Positions 1 through 8,643 of a DNA stretch of 64,000 bases are shown piece after piece. The notes under the pieces are model-generated. The model was not told the origin of the DNA and ran no database searches. It saw nothing but the letters and a program-made list of their open reading frames with translations. Numbering within the stretch: the stretch's first letter is position 1; each line of letters starts with the position of its first letter. Origin of the DNA: Streptomyces sp. R302 (GTDB lineage Bacteria > Actinomycetota > Actinomycetes > Streptomycetales > Streptomycetaceae); NCBI RefSeq assembly GCF_012927245.1, contig NZ_JABBGE010000002.1:682001-746000 (forward strand). Reading direction: 5' to 3'. Made by a program: the position numbers and the translations under genes.

Positions 1-971
1 CGAAGTACCACAACCACGCCGAGATGACGGCGGAGATCGACCAGCGGCTCGCCGCGTACCCGTCGATCATGAGCAAGCGGGTCATCGGCAAGAGCTACCA
101 GGGCCGCGACATCGTCGCCATCAAGATCAGCGACAACGTGGCCGCGGACGAGAACGAGCCGGAGGTCCTCTTCACCCACCACCAGCACGCCCGCGAGCAC
201 CTCACCGTCGAGATGGCGCTGTACCTGCTGCGCGAGCTGGGCGCCGGATACGGCTCCGACGCCCGCGTCACGAAGATGGTGGACGAGCGCGAGATCTGGA
301 TCGTGCCGGACCTCAACCCGGACGGCGGCGAGTACGACATCGCCTCCGGCTCGTACCGCAGCTGGCGCAAGAACCGGCAGCCCAACTCCGGCTCCTCGTA
401 CGTCGGCACCGACATGAACCGGAACTGGGACTACAAGTGGGGCTGCTGCCGCGGCTCCTCCGGCTCCAAGAGCTCGGAGACGTACCGGGGCACCGCCCCC
501 GAGTCCGCCCCCGAGGTGAAGGTCGTCGCCGACTTCGTCCGCTCCCGGACCGTCGGCGGTACGCAGCAGATCAAGGCGGCGATCGACTTCCACACGTACA
601 GCGAACTGGTCCTCTGGCCCTTCGGCTGGACGACCGCCGACACCGCCCCCGGCATGACCCGGGACGACCGGGACGCCTTCGCCGCGGTCGGCAGGAACAT
701 GGCCGCGAGCAACGGCTACACCCCCGAGCAGTCCAGCGACCTGTACATCACGGACGGCTCGATCGACGACTACCTCTGGGGCGCCCACAGGATCTTCGGG
801 TACACCTTCGAGATGTACCCGACCTCGTCCTGGAACGGCGGCTTCTACCCGCCCGACGAGGTCATCGAGCGCGAGACGAGCCGCAACCGCGACGCCGTCC
901 TCCAGCTCCTGGAGAACGCGGACTGCATGTACCGCTCCATCGGCAAGCAGGCCCAGTACTGCACGGCCTGA
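1..971 (+). CDS. Secreted M14 zinc carboxypeptidase, C-terminal part (5' end outside window)
   Basis: The frame is open from the left edge, so this is the catalytic part of a longer protein whose start lies outside the window. It should be a metallocarboxypeptidase that removes C-terminal residues from peptides. The zinc site is visible: HAREH supplies the first His and Glu, and DFHTYSE supplies the second His. The catalytic Glu is in TFEMYP near the end, and the RNW motif in [11 protein letters not shown] is typical of the M14 substrate pocket. Members of this family in Streptomyces are normally exported, but the signal peptide is not in view. The gene ends about 35 bp before a convergent gene. 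Family assignment is firm; substrate preference cannot be judged. Confidence 0.93.
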   Translation, partial: KYHNHAEMTAEIDQRLAAYPSIMSKRVIGKSYQGRDIVAIKISDNVAADENEPEVLFTHHQHAREHLTVEMALYLLRELGAGYGSDARVTKMVDEREIWIVPDLNPDGGEYDIASGSYRSWRKNRQPNSGSSYVGTDMNRNWDYKWGCCRGSSGSKSSETYRGTAPESAPEVKVVADFVRSRTVGGTQQIKAAIDFHTYSELVLWPFGWTTADTAPGMTRDDRDAFAAVGRNMAASNGYTPEQSSDLYITDGSIDDYLWGAHRIFGYTFEMYPTSSWNGGFYPPDEVIERETSRNRDAVLQLLENADCMYRSIGKQAQYCTA

Positions 972-1005
972 CGGTCTGACGGTCTGACGCCCTGACGGCC
1001 GGTCC

Positions 1006-1485
1006 TCAGGCCGTCTCGTCCTCGTCGAAGTAGGCGTCCAGGACGGCGTCGAGCTCGGCCTCCCAGCCCGCGATGTGCCCCCTGTCCGGCGCGATGATCT
1101 CGATCGGGTACCAGCGCCGGTCAGGGGTGTGCACGGTGACGGTGAACCGCTTCCCGAACCGCCCCTTCCCGCTCTCGACGGCGGCGACCTCGTCCCAGCG
1201 GAACTCGCACGCCTCCTCGTCGTAGCTCAGCCGCACGCCCTCGGCGTCGGCGACGATCCGCCCCCGCCGGTCGGCGGCCTCGAAGACGGGCCCGTCGGCG
1301 GCGGCGACGGCCGCCACGGGCGGCGCGTCCTCCTCGACGGAGTCCACGACCGCGTCCTCAGGCCCGGGCCCGTCCTCGGGCGCGTCGTCGAGGGGCGTCA
1401 CGACCCCCGTGAGGCCGGGGACGAACGCCGGGTCGGCCGAAGCGGCGTGCAGGGGCTGCTGTATGGGTCCGTTGCTCTGCTCCAC
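1006..1485 (-). CDS. Conserved hypothetical protein, acidic N-terminus
   Basis: A 159-residue protein with a GTG start. The first half is acidic and alanine-rich (low complexity). Residues about 65-150 look like one compact beta-rich domain with conserved-looking tryptophans (FRWDEVAAVE, DRRWYPIEI) and a final helix, reminiscent of PH-like domains found in actinomycete hypothetical proteins. No signal peptide, membrane segment or catalytic motif is seen. It is convergent with the carboxypeptidase and lies upstream of, but separate from, the RidA gene. A 9-bp inverted repeat (CTGTATGGG at 1459, CCCATACAG at 1518) spans its start and could be a transcript stem-loop. Function unknown. Confidence 0.7.
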   Translation of the reverse strand: MEQSNGPIQQPLHAASADPAFVPGLTGVVTPLDDAPEDGPGPEDAVVDSVEEDAPPVAAVAAADGPVFEAADRRGRIVADAEGVRLSYDEEACEFRWDEVAAVESGKGRFGKRFTVTVHTPDRRWYPIEIIAPDRGHIAGWEAELDAVLDAYFDEDETA

Positions 1486-1529
1486 GGCGGCAGTATGGCC
1501 GACGCCCCTGTGAAGGGCCCATACAGGGG

Positions 1530-1940
1530 TCAGCCAAGGACGGCGAGCGCGTCGATCTCGATGAGGAGGCCCTTCGGGAGGCCGACGTAGACGGTGGTGC
1601 GGGCGGCCGGCGGGGCCTTGAGATCCTGCTCCTCGAAGTACTGGTCGTAGATCGCGTTCATCTCGGCGAAGTGGTCCACGTCCGTGAGGTAGACGCGCAT
1701 CATCATCACGTCGTCCCAGCTCGCGCCGCCCTCCTCCAGGATCGCCCTGACGTTGGCGAAGGTCTGGAGGGTCTGCTCGCGCAGGGTCGGTCCGGCCGGC
1801 GTCGGCGGCTGTCCCTCCACGGCCGGGAGGAAGCCGACCTGGCCGGCGACCTGGAGGATGTTCCCCTTCCGCACGCCGTGCGAGAACTTCGCGGGCGGGG
1901 TGGTGTGGGTCGCGGGGGTGATCGCGGTCTTCTCACTCAT
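1530..1940 (-). CDS. RidA family enamine/imine deaminase
   Basis: A 136-residue protein of the RidA/YjgF/UK114 family, which hydrolyses reactive enamine/imine intermediates released by PLP-dependent dehydratases. Family features are the N-terminal GNILQVAGQVGF strand, the QTLQTFANVRAIL helix, and the C-terminal ARTTVYVGLPKG segment containing the conserved substrate-binding Arg. Length is normal. Its start overlaps the end of the IclR gene by 8 bp, so it is the last gene of the kinase-iclR-ridA operon. A PLP enzyme of the D-serine dehydratase type is encoded divergently, so a role in detoxifying its imine product is a reasonable inference. Confidence 0.9.
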   Translation of the reverse strand: MSEKTAITPATHTTPPAKFSHGVRKGNILQVAGQVGFLPAVEGQPPTPAGPTLREQTLQTFANVRAILEEGGASWDDVMMMRVYLTDVDHFAEMNAIYDQYFEEQDLKAPPAARTTVYVGLPKGLLIEIDALAVLG

Positions 1941-2718
1941 CGTCGGTGGCCTCTGCTTCCTTCGTTTCCTTCGGCGGGGTGGTTCCGGAGTAGTCGTGGC
2001 TGATCGCCTCGGCGGTGCGGCGCACCAGCGGCAGCAGGGCGAGGAGTTCCTCGGCCGTGACCACCACGTTGGGCGCGGAGACGGACATCGCGGCGACGAC
2101 GCGCCCGTCGGCGCCGCGGACCGGGGCGGCGACGCAGTTGATGGACTCCTCGTGGCCGCCGAGGTCGGTGGCCCAGCCCTGCTCGCGCACGGTCGCCAAC
2201 TCGTGGAGGAAGGCGGCGGCGTCGGGGGTGGAGCGGGGCGTGTAGCGGGGGTAGTCGAGCTTGGCGGCGAGGGCGCGGCGCTCGGGTTCGGGGAGGTCGG
2301 CGAGGAGGAGTTTGGCGACGGCGGCGACGGTGATCGCGACGGGCTTGCCGATCCGCGAGTACATGCGGACGGGGTAGCGGCTGTCGACCTTGTCGATGTA
2401 GAGCACCTCGCCGTCCTCGTGGACGGCGAGGTGGACGGTGTGGCCGGTGCGTTCGTTGAGCGCGGCGAGGTGGGGGTGGGCGATCTCGCGGACGTCGAGG
2501 TTCTCGACGGCCTCCTGGGCGAGCGCGAAGAGCCGGGCGCCGAGGCGGTAGCGCTGGTCCTGCTGCCGGTAGACGAGCCCGTGCTCGTGGAGGGTGCGCA
2601 GCAGCCGCAGGGCGGTGGACTTGTGGACTCCGAGCCGGTCGGCGACCTGCCCGAGGTCGGCGGGCCCCTGCGCGAGCAGCGGCAGGATGCTGAGCGCGCG
2701 GTCGACGGTCTGGCTCAT
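1933..2718 (-). CDS. IclR-family transcriptional regulator
   Basis: A 261-residue regulator with the usual IclR layout: an N-terminal winged helix-turn-helix (MSQTVDRALSILPLL, then DRLGVHKSTALRLLRTL as recognition region) and a C-terminal effector domain with GGHEESINCVAAPV and VAAMSVSAP. I chose the ATG at 2718 because it forms a 4-bp ATGA overlap with the stop of the sugar kinase; the long open frame upstream is only the kinase read in another frame. It probably controls the divergent D-amino-acid genes by binding the palindrome at 3852-3874. The effector may be a 2-oxo acid or a sugar acid, as is common in this family, but that is inference. Confidence 0.92.
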   Translation of the reverse strand: MSQTVDRALSILPLLAQGPADLGQVADRLGVHKSTALRLLRTLHEHGLVYRQQDQRYRLGARLFALAQEAVENLDVREIAHPHLAALNERTGHTVHLAVHEDGEVLYIDKVDSRYPVRMYSRIGKPVAITVAAVAKLLLADLPEPERRALAAKLDYPRYTPRSTPDAAAFLHELATVREQGWATDLGGHEESINCVAAPVRGADGRVVAAMSVSAPNVVVTAEELLALLPLVRRTAEAISHDYSGTTPPKETKEAEATDDE

Positions 2719-3800
2719 CGGGTACGTACCTCCTCGTCGGCCTCCGTGCCGGCGGACGTCCACCCGGGGCCGAGGTGCAGTCTCCCCCAGGCGTCGTCGT
2801 CGAGCCCGGCGAGCCGGTCGGCGTGGGCGCGCCGGGGCGGGGCGGCGAGGTCGCCGGGGACGGTGAGCGCGGCGGCGGCCCCGAGGTGTCCGTGGCGCAG
2901 CCGGTCGCGCGTGGGCAGCCCGCGCAGCAGCGCCGACAGGTGGCCGGCGGCGAACCCGTCGCCGGCGCCGACGGAGGCGACGACGCCGACGCGGGGGGCG
3001 GGGACGGTGGTGACGGCGTCGGCCGTCCCCTGGCGGGGCCGTTCGAAGGCGACGGCCGGGCCGTCGCCGCCCTTGACCACGAGGGCCGCGGGGTCCGGGA
3101 GGAGGGCGCGGACGGCGCCGGGGTCGGGGGTGCCCCAGAGGCGTTCGGCCTCGTCGGCGCCGACGAAGACGAGGTCGGCGCGGTTCGCGAGTTCCCGCAG
3201 CACCTCCGGGGCCTCGCCGTCGCGCCAGAGCGCCGGGCGGTGGTTGACGTCGAAGGAGAGGAGGGGGCGGCCGGGGCGGGGGGCGGTGAGGTCGTACAGG
3301 AGGGCCCGGCAGTCGGCGGAGAGGGCCGCGGTGATGCCGGTGAGGTGGAGGATCCGGGTGTCGGCGACGCCGTCGTACGGGACGGTCGCCGGGGACATCG
3401 CGGAGGCGGCGGAGCCGGCCCGGTAGTAGACGACCTCGTGCGCGTCGGTGGAGCGGTCGGCGTCGGTGCGGAAGTAGACGCCGGTGGGGCGGTGCGGGTC
3501 GCGGCGGACGGCGCCGGTGTCGACTCCGTACGCTGCGATGGTGTCGAGCAGGTGGTCGCCGAAGCCGTCGGCGCCGACCCGGCCGACCCAGCGGACGCGG
3601 TGCCCGGCGGCGGCCAGCGCGCAGGCGACGTTGGACTCGGCGCCGCCGACGGCGCGGGTGAAGGCGGGGACGTCGGCGAGTCGGCCCGGCCGGGAGGGGA
3701 GGAAGGTCACCATGGACTCGCCCACGCAGACGACGTCGCACGACGGTCCGGCCACGGTCACGCTCCTGCGGGGCTGCGATGCATCGGGGCGCCGGTCCAT
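2715..3800 (-). CDS. PfkB-family sugar kinase, 2-dehydro-3-deoxygluconokinase type
   Basis: A 361-residue ribokinase/PfkB-fold kinase. The N-terminal substrate part has VGGAESNVACALAAAG and VGRVGADGFGDHL; the C-terminal signature SVGAGDGFAAG carries the catalytic Asp and anion hole. The N-terminus (CVGESMVTFLPSRPG) resembles KDG kinases, which phosphorylate 2-keto-3-deoxygluconate. The ATG at 3800 is preferred; a later start at the Met of MVTFLP would shorten it by about 30 residues. It is the first gene of the minus-strand operon and is divergent from the D-amino-acid genes. Kinase class is clear; the exact substrate is inferred. Confidence 0.87.
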   Translation of the reverse strand: MDRRPDASQPRRSVTVAGPSCDVVCVGESMVTFLPSRPGRLADVPAFTRAVGGAESNVACALAAAGHRVRWVGRVGADGFGDHLLDTIAAYGVDTGAVRRDPHRPTGVYFRTDADRSTDAHEVVYYRAGSAASAMSPATVPYDGVADTRILHLTGITAALSADCRALLYDLTAPRPGRPLLSFDVNHRPALWRDGEAPEVLRELANRADLVFVGADEAERLWGTPDPGAVRALLPDPAALVVKGGDGPAVAFERPRQGTADAVTTVPAPRVGVVASVGAGDGFAAGHLSALLRGLPTRDRLRHGHLGAAAALTVPGDLAAPPRRAHADRLAGLDDDAWGRLHLGPGWTSAGTEADEEVRTR

Positions 3801-3851
3801 TGACCCGGCCTCGGCCCGGATGTTAGACAGCGATGAGCGATATACGCAATG

Positions 3852-3874
3852 GGCGTTGCGCATGACGCAACGCC
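3852..3874. promoter_or_regulatory. Palindromic operator candidate between divergent kinase/iclR and D-amino-acid operons
   Basis: A perfect 9-bp inverted repeat with a 5-bp spacer (GGCGTTGCG-CATGA-CGCAACGCC). A third half-site CGCAA lies at 3845-3849, so CGCAA-type half-sites recur about every 10 bp. It sits 15 bp before the plus-strand start and 52 bp from the kinase start, where an IclR-type repressor could control both operons. Binding is inferred from position. Confidence 0.6.
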
Positions 3875-3888
3875 TGGAGGAGGGACCC

Positions 3889-5160
3889 ATGCCGACCGAC
3901 GATCTGGCGGACGAGCGCGTCGACCACCGCTTCAAGGGCCTCCCGCCGGACGCCGAGGGCCTCACCGTCGGCGAGCTGGCCGCCCAGCGCCGCTCCCTGT
4001 TCACCGGCGGCTTCACCACCCCCGTCCTCGCCCTCTCCGCCGAGTCCGTCGAGCACAACCTCCGCGCCCTGGAGGAGTACGCCGAGCGCCACGGCCTCGC
4101 CTTCGCGCCGCACGGCAAGACCTCGATGGCGCCGGTCCTCTTCCACCGCCAGATCGAGCACGGCGCGTGGGGCATCACGGCCGCCGTCCCGCACCAGGTC
4201 CGGGTCTGCCGGGCCCACGGGATCGACCGGGTCTTCCTCGCCAACGAGGTCGTCGACCCGGCGGCGCTGCGCTGGCTCTCCGCCGAGCTGGACGCCCACC
4301 CGGACTTCCGCCTGGTCTGCTACGTCGACTCGGTGCGCGGGGTCGGCCTGATGGACGCGGCGCTGCGCGCGGCCGGGGCCCGGCGCCCGCTGGACGTGGT
4401 GGTGGAGCTGGGCGCCGGCGAGGGGGCGCGTACCGGGGCCCGTACGGAGGCGGAGTGCGCGGCCGTCGCCGACGCGGTCGCCGCGACCACCACCCTCCGG
4501 CTCGTCGGCGTCGCCGGCTACGAGGCCGAGGTGCCGGGCGCCGACGGGGAGTCGGTCCGCGGCTGGCTGCGCCGGCTGACCGGGCTCGCGGTCGCCTTCG
4601 ACAAGGACGGCCGTTTCGACCCGGCCGTCGGCGAGATCGTGGTGAGCGCGGGCGGCAGCTCGTGGTTCGACGCGGTCGCCGACGTGTTCGCGGAGATCCC
4701 CGAACTCTCCCTGCCCGTCCTGAAGTTGCTGCGCTCGGGTGCGTACGTCTCGCACGACGACGGCCAGTACCGCGAGAAGACGCCGTTCAACCGGATCCCC
4801 GAGGAGGGCGCGCTCCAGCCGGCGTTCCGCCTCTGGTCGCAGGTGGTGTCGCGGCCGTCCGCCGGGCAGGCGTTCACCAACGCGGGCAAGCGGGACGCCG
4901 CGTACGACCTCCACCTGCCGGAGGCGCAGGTGGTGCGGGACGCCGCGACCGGCGAGGTCAGGGCCGCCGACGGGGTCACCGTGACCGCGCTCTCCGACCA
5001 GCACGCCTGGCTGGAGACCCGGGACGGCGCGGAGGTGGAGGTCGGCGACTGGGTCGGGATGGGCCTGTCGCATCCGTGCACCTCCTTCGACAAGTGGCAG
5101 CTGATCCCGCTGGTCGAGGCGGACGGCACGGTCGTCGACTACGTCCGCACCTTCTTCTGA
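3889..5160 (+). CDS. D-threonine aldolase / D-serine dehydratase-like PLP enzyme
   Basis: A 423-residue protein of the alanine-racemase-fold family that includes eukaryotic D-serine dehydratase, D-threonine aldolase and bacterial 'amino acid deaminases'. The PLP lysine is in APHGKTSMAP near residue 80. The C-terminal GLSHPCTSFDKW carries the His and Cys that bind the metal ion in this family. I chose the ATG at 3889 because a strong GGAGGAGG site lies just upstream (3876-3883); an earlier ATG at 3862 falls inside the operator palindrome and has no such site. It probably converts a D-amino acid to a 2-oxo acid and ammonia, or cleaves a D-beta-hydroxy amino acid, feeding products to the same pathway as the deacylase 13 bp downstream. 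Confidence 0.85.
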   Translation: MPTDDLADERVDHRFKGLPPDAEGLTVGELAAQRRSLFTGGFTTPVLALSAESVEHNLRALEEYAERHGLAFAPHGKTSMAPVLFHRQIEHGAWGITAAVPHQVRVCRAHGIDRVFLANEVVDPAALRWLSAELDAHPDFRLVCYVDSVRGVGLMDAALRAAGARRPLDVVVELGAGEGARTGARTEAECAAVADAVAATTTLRLVGVAGYEAEVPGADGESVRGWLRRLTGLAVAFDKDGRFDPAVGEIVVSAGGSSWFDAVADVFAEIPELSLPVLKLLRSGAYVSHDDGQYREKTPFNRIPEEGALQPAFRLWSQVVSRPSAGQAFTNAGKRDAAYDLHLPEAQVVRDAATGEVRAADGVTVTALSDQHAWLETRDGAEVEVGDWVGMGLSHPCTSFDKWQLIPLVEADGTVVDYVRTFF

Positions 5161-5173
5161 CGGGGGGCCGGGG

Positions 5174-6781
5174 ATGATGGATGTGGTCTTCCGGGACGCG
5201 GAGGTCGTCGACGGTTCCGGCGCGCCCTCCTACCGGGCCGACGTGGCGGTCGAGGACGGCAGGATCGTCTCGATCGTGAAGGAGGCCGCGGCGGCCGGCT
5301 GCCAGCGGCCGACGGCCGCCCGGGCCGTCGACGCGGAGGGCCTGGTCCTCTCCCCCGGCTTCGTCGACATGCACGCCCACAGCGACCTCGCGCTGCTCCG
5401 CGACCCGGAGCACACGGCGAAGGCCGCGCAGGGCGTGACCCTCGAAGTCCTGGGCCAGGACGGGCTGTCGTACGCGCCGGTGGACGACCGCACGCGCGAG
5501 GAGGTGCGGCGGGCGATCGCCGGCTGGAACGGCGGTGGCCCCGACGACACGACCCTGGACCTGGACTGGCGGACGGTCGGCGAGTACCTGGACCGGCTCG
5601 ACACCGCCCACGGCGGCGAGGGCATCGCGGTGAACGCCGCCTACCTCGTCCCGCAGGGCACGGTCCGGATGTACGCGATGGGCTGGGAGGACCGGCCCGC
5701 GACCCCCGCCGAGCTCGACCGGATGCGCCGGCTCGTCGCCGAGGGGATGGAGCAGGGCGCGTTCGGCATGTCCTCCGGCCTCACCTACACCCCCGGCATG
5801 TACGCCCCCGACGCCGAACTCACCGAGCTGTGCCGGGTGGTGGCGGAGTACGGCGGCTACTACTGCCCCCACCACCGCAGTTACGGGGCGGGGGCGCTGC
5901 GCGCGTACGAGGAGATGATCGCGCTGACCCGGGAGGCGGGCTGCGCGCTCCACCTCGCGCACGCCACGCTGAACTTCGCCGAGAACGAGGGCCGCGCCCC
6001 CGAACTCCTCGCCCTCCTCGACCGGGCGCTGGACGCCGGCGCGGACCTCAGCCTCGACACGTACCCCTACACCCCCGGCTGTACGACCCTGCTCGCGCTG
6101 CTCCCGTCGTGGGCGCAGGAGGGCGGCCCGGAGGCGGTCCTGGCGCGCCTCGCGGACGGGGCGACGGCGGAGCGGATCCGGCACGACCTGGAGGTGACGG
6201 GTTCGGACGGCTGCCACGGGGTGCCGGTCGACTGGCGGACGGTGGAGGTCTCGGGCGTCACCGCCCCGGCCCTCGCGGACCGGGTGGGCCGGCGGCCGGC
6301 CGGCTGGGAGGAGGCGCGGGCGCTGCTCCTCGCCGACCGGCTCGGCACGACGATCCTCCAGCACGTGGGCCACGAGGAGAACGTGCGGGCGATCATGCGC
6401 CACCGGGTCCACACGGGCGGTTCGGACGGCATCCTGCAGGGCGCCAAGCCGCATCCGCGCGCCTACGGCACCTTCCCCGAGTACCTGGGGCGGTACGTCC
6501 GCGAGGAGGGCGTCCTCGCCCTGGAGGAGTGCGTGGCCCATCTGACCTCGCGCCCGGCGGCCCGGCTCGGGCTGCCGGACCGGGGCCTGGTGAAGGAGGG
6601 GTACGTGGCGGACCTGGTGCTCTTCGATCCGGCGACGGTCGCGGCGGGAGCCACGTACGAGGCCCCCCGCACGCTCCCCGTCGGCATCCCGCACGTCCTG
6701 GTCGCCGGCCGCTTCGTCGTCGAGGACGGCCGCCGCACGGACGCCCTCGCGGGCCGCGCGCTCCGCCGGACGCCGGCCTAG
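5174..6781 (+). CDS. N-acyl-D-amino-acid deacylase (amidohydrolase superfamily)
   Basis: A 535-residue metal-dependent amidohydrolase. Metal ligands and active-site motifs appear in order: DMHAHSDL (HxH), FGMSSGLTYTPG, CPHHRSYG, HLAHATLN, and the catalytic Asp in TGGSDGI. This is the D-aminoacylase pattern, so it should release free D-amino acids (or act on a related cyclic or N-acyl compound). The start is one of two adjacent ATGs (5174 or 5177) just after GGGG. It follows the PLP enzyme by 13 bp; together they could deacylate an N-acyl-D-amino acid and then break down the D-amino acid. Confidence 0.88.
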   Translation: MMDVVFRDAEVVDGSGAPSYRADVAVEDGRIVSIVKEAAAAGCQRPTAARAVDAEGLVLSPGFVDMHAHSDLALLRDPEHTAKAAQGVTLEVLGQDGLSYAPVDDRTREEVRRAIAGWNGGGPDDTTLDLDWRTVGEYLDRLDTAHGGEGIAVNAAYLVPQGTVRMYAMGWEDRPATPAELDRMRRLVAEGMEQGAFGMSSGLTYTPGMYAPDAELTELCRVVAEYGGYYCPHHRSYGAGALRAYEEMIALTREAGCALHLAHATLNFAENEGRAPELLALLDRALDAGADLSLDTYPYTPGCTTLLALLPSWAQEGGPEAVLARLADGATAERIRHDLEVTGSDGCHGVPVDWRTVEVSGVTAPALADRVGRRPAGWEEARALLLADRLGTTILQHVGHEENVRAIMRHRVHTGGSDGILQGAKPHPRAYGTFPEYLGRYVREEGVLALEECVAHLTSRPAARLGLPDRGLVKEGYVADLVLFDPATVAAGATYEAPRTLPVGIPHVLVAGRFVVEDGRRTDALAGRALRRTPA

Positions 6782-6847
6782 GACGCGCCCTTCACCGGCC
6801 CCGTCGACGCCCTGATCACCAGCTCGGGGTCGAAGAGGAGTTCGCCG
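6782..6847 (-). pseudogene. 3' remnant of a LacI-family regulator
   Basis: Read on the minus strand, this segment encodes LLFDPELVIRASTGPVKGAS and a stop, which matches the typical C-terminus of LacI/GalR regulators (ELVVR-S-T-AP). No DNA-binding or sugar-binding domain precedes it; the upstream sequence switches directly to an aminotransferase-like fragment on the other strand. It is probably the leftover of a deletion. The short length limits certainty. Confidence 0.45.
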
Positions 6848-7235
6848 GTGGGCGCGCTGCGGCTCGCCCCGGACGACGAGGTCCTTGTCACCGACCACGG
6901 CTACGGCACGGTCGTCGCGGCCGCCGCCCGGCGCGCCCGCACGGTCACCGTCCCCCTGGACCCGGCGCTCGCGGACGAGGAGGCGGTCCGCGACCCCGCT
7001 CCCGTCGGACCCCCGCCTCGCGATGCGCTCCCTGCGGCTGCCGGAGCGCTTCGCCGGGACGCGCCCGGAGGCGGACGCGCTCCGCGAGGAGCTCATGGCC
7101 CGCCTCGGCTGCCGGGTCCTGGTCCGGCCGTGGGAGGACGGCGGCGGCATCCGGATCTGCGGCCAGATCTACAACCGCCCGGCCGAGGACGAACGGCTCA
7201 GCCGCGGGCTGCGCTCCCTGCCGGACGGCCGCTGA
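6848..7235 (+). pseudogene. Class V aminotransferase (isopenicillin-N-epimerase-like) remnant
   Basis: Two pieces of a class V aminotransferase lie in different frames. The first (from 6848) reads ALRLAPDDEVLVTDHGYGTV, like the start of the PLP fold. The second (to the stop at 7235) reads SLRLPERFAGTRPEADALRE and then RICGQIYNRPAEDERL, the usual C-terminus of this family. The PLP-lysine region and most of the fold are missing, so this is an internally deleted, frameshifted relic. Its 3' end overlaps the convergent mannosyltransferase gene by about 38 bp. Confidence 0.65.
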
Positions 7236-8634
7236 GGTCACCGACGCCGCCGGGGTCCCCGCCGGCTCCGGCGGGCCACCGGTCGCGCCGGAGCCACAGC
7301 AGCCCCAGGGCGAGGACGAGCCCGGCGGCGACGAAGCCGTACCAGGGGGTGCGTCCCGAGGGCTGCGTCTCGTACACGAGGGCCGCCGAGACGACGGCGA
7401 GCACCTGACCGCCCCGGCTGTGCCAGGCGACGGCCGCGACGGCGGCCGTGCCCCACAGCAGGTACCAGGGCTGCACCATCGGCGAGAGGGCGACCAGCGC
7501 GACCAGCCCGTGGCCGAGCCCGAGGACGGGGTCGATCCGCCCCCGGTACGCCCGCCACGCGAGGGCCGCGATGATCGCGACGGCGGCGAGCAGACCCAGC
7601 TTCTGGACGACCGCCTTGACCGGTTCGGGGTCGTCGGCGACGAGCGTGCCGAGCGCCAGGCCGAGGTCGCTGGTGAGCGAGAGCGGGGTGTGGATGGCGG
7701 CGGCGACGGACTGCGTCCCCAGCCAGCCGAAGCCGGTCCCGGAGACCAGGCTCGCCCCGGCGGCGACCGCGCCCGCGACGGCCGGCGGAAGCAGCAGCCC
7801 CTTCAGGAGCCCGCCGCGCCGGGCGACGACCACCGCGACGAAGAGGAGCGCGACGGCCGCCGGCGACTTCACCATGACGGCGCAGCCGACGAGCACGCTG
7901 CCGAGGACCCACCGGCCGCGCACGGCGAGCAGCACCCCGCCGAGCATCAGCCCGATCATGAGCCCGTCGTTGTGGGCGCCGCCGATCACGTGGACCAGGT
8001 AGAGCGGGTTGAGCACGGCCAGCCAGAGGGCGCCGTCGCCGTCGCCCTCCCGGAAGCCGCGCACGGCCCAGACCGTGAGGGCGAGCGCGCCGACGGCGAC
8101 GAGCCGCAGCAGCAGGACGGACGGGACGACGGCCCCGCCGGTCAGCTTCACCACGCCCTCGGCGAGGAGCAGGAAGACGGGCCCGTACGGCGCCGGGGTG
8201 TCGGTCCAGTTCCCGCCGACGCTCGCCGCCGCGTCCGCCCCGAGCTGACCGGGGCCGAGCGCGGAGGGCCCGGCGCCGTAGACGTCGTACCCCTCCAGGA
8301 CCATCGCGCCCTGCGCGATGTAGCTGTACACGTCGGCGCTGTGCAGCGGCGGGGCGAGCAGCAGCGGCGCGGCCCACGCGGCGAGCGTGACCAGGACCCG
8401 GTCGTGGACGCCGCGCGCGAGGAGCACGCCGTACCGCCACCAGGCCGCGACGAGCAGGGTCAGCCCGACCGCCGCGACGACGGCCCCGGCGGTCTCGACG
8501 GCACCGTCCCGCGGCGCCCACAGGGATCCGCCGCCGACCACGGGCAGCGCCCCGGCCGCGTATCCGCCGGCGGTCACGCCGACCGCGCCCGCCGCACCCA
8601 GCCACCGGCACCCGGAAGCACTCACCACCCACAT
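7198..8634 (-). CDS. Polytopic mannosyltransferase, MptB-like (GT87/GT-C)
   Basis: A membrane protein of about 478 residues with roughly a dozen hydrophobic segments. The first outer loop contains LHSADVYSYIAQG, with the Asp expected for the catalytic site of polyprenol-phosphate-dependent GT-C enzymes, and a later loop reads NPLYLVHVIGGAHNDGLM, typical of the actinobacterial alpha-1,6-mannosyltransferase MptB group. It should transfer mannose from a polyprenyl-phosphate carrier outside the membrane. I chose the ATG at 8634; a TTG 9 bp upstream is also possible. The final residues overlap the aminotransferase relic on the opposite strand. In Streptomyces the acceptor is uncertain. Confidence 0.82.
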   Translation of the reverse strand: MWVVSASGCRWLGAAGAVGVTAGGYAAGALPVVGGGSLWAPRDGAVETAGAVVAAVGLTLLVAAWWRYGVLLARGVHDRVLVTLAAWAAPLLLAPPLHSADVYSYIAQGAMVLEGYDVYGAGPSALGPGQLGADAAASVGGNWTDTPAPYGPVFLLLAEGVVKLTGGAVVPSVLLLRLVAVGALALTVWAVRGFREGDGDGALWLAVLNPLYLVHVIGGAHNDGLMIGLMLGGVLLAVRGRWVLGSVLVGCAVMVKSPAAVALLFVAVVVARRGGLLKGLLLPPAVAGAVAAGASLVSGTGFGWLGTQSVAAAIHTPLSLTSDLGLALGTLVADDPEPVKAVVQKLGLLAAVAIIAALAWRAYRGRIDPVLGLGHGLVALVALSPMVQPWYLLWGTAAVAAVAWHSRGGQVLAVVSAALVYETQPSGRTPWYGFVAAGLVLALGLLWLRRDRWPAGAGGDPGGVGDLSGRPAGSAARG

Positions 8635-8643
8635 GACGGGCAA

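Noticed and set aside
971..1015. Terminator between the carboxypeptidase and the next gene
   Set aside because: The GACGGCC/GGCCGTC stem is only 7 bp and overlaps the end of the convergent gene; too weak to call.
2719..3741. Apparent 340-residue N-terminal extension of the IclR regulator
   Set aside because: It is the sugar kinase gene read in another frame; composition is almost only Arg, Pro and Gly, and the ATGA overlap at 2715-2718 marks the real start.
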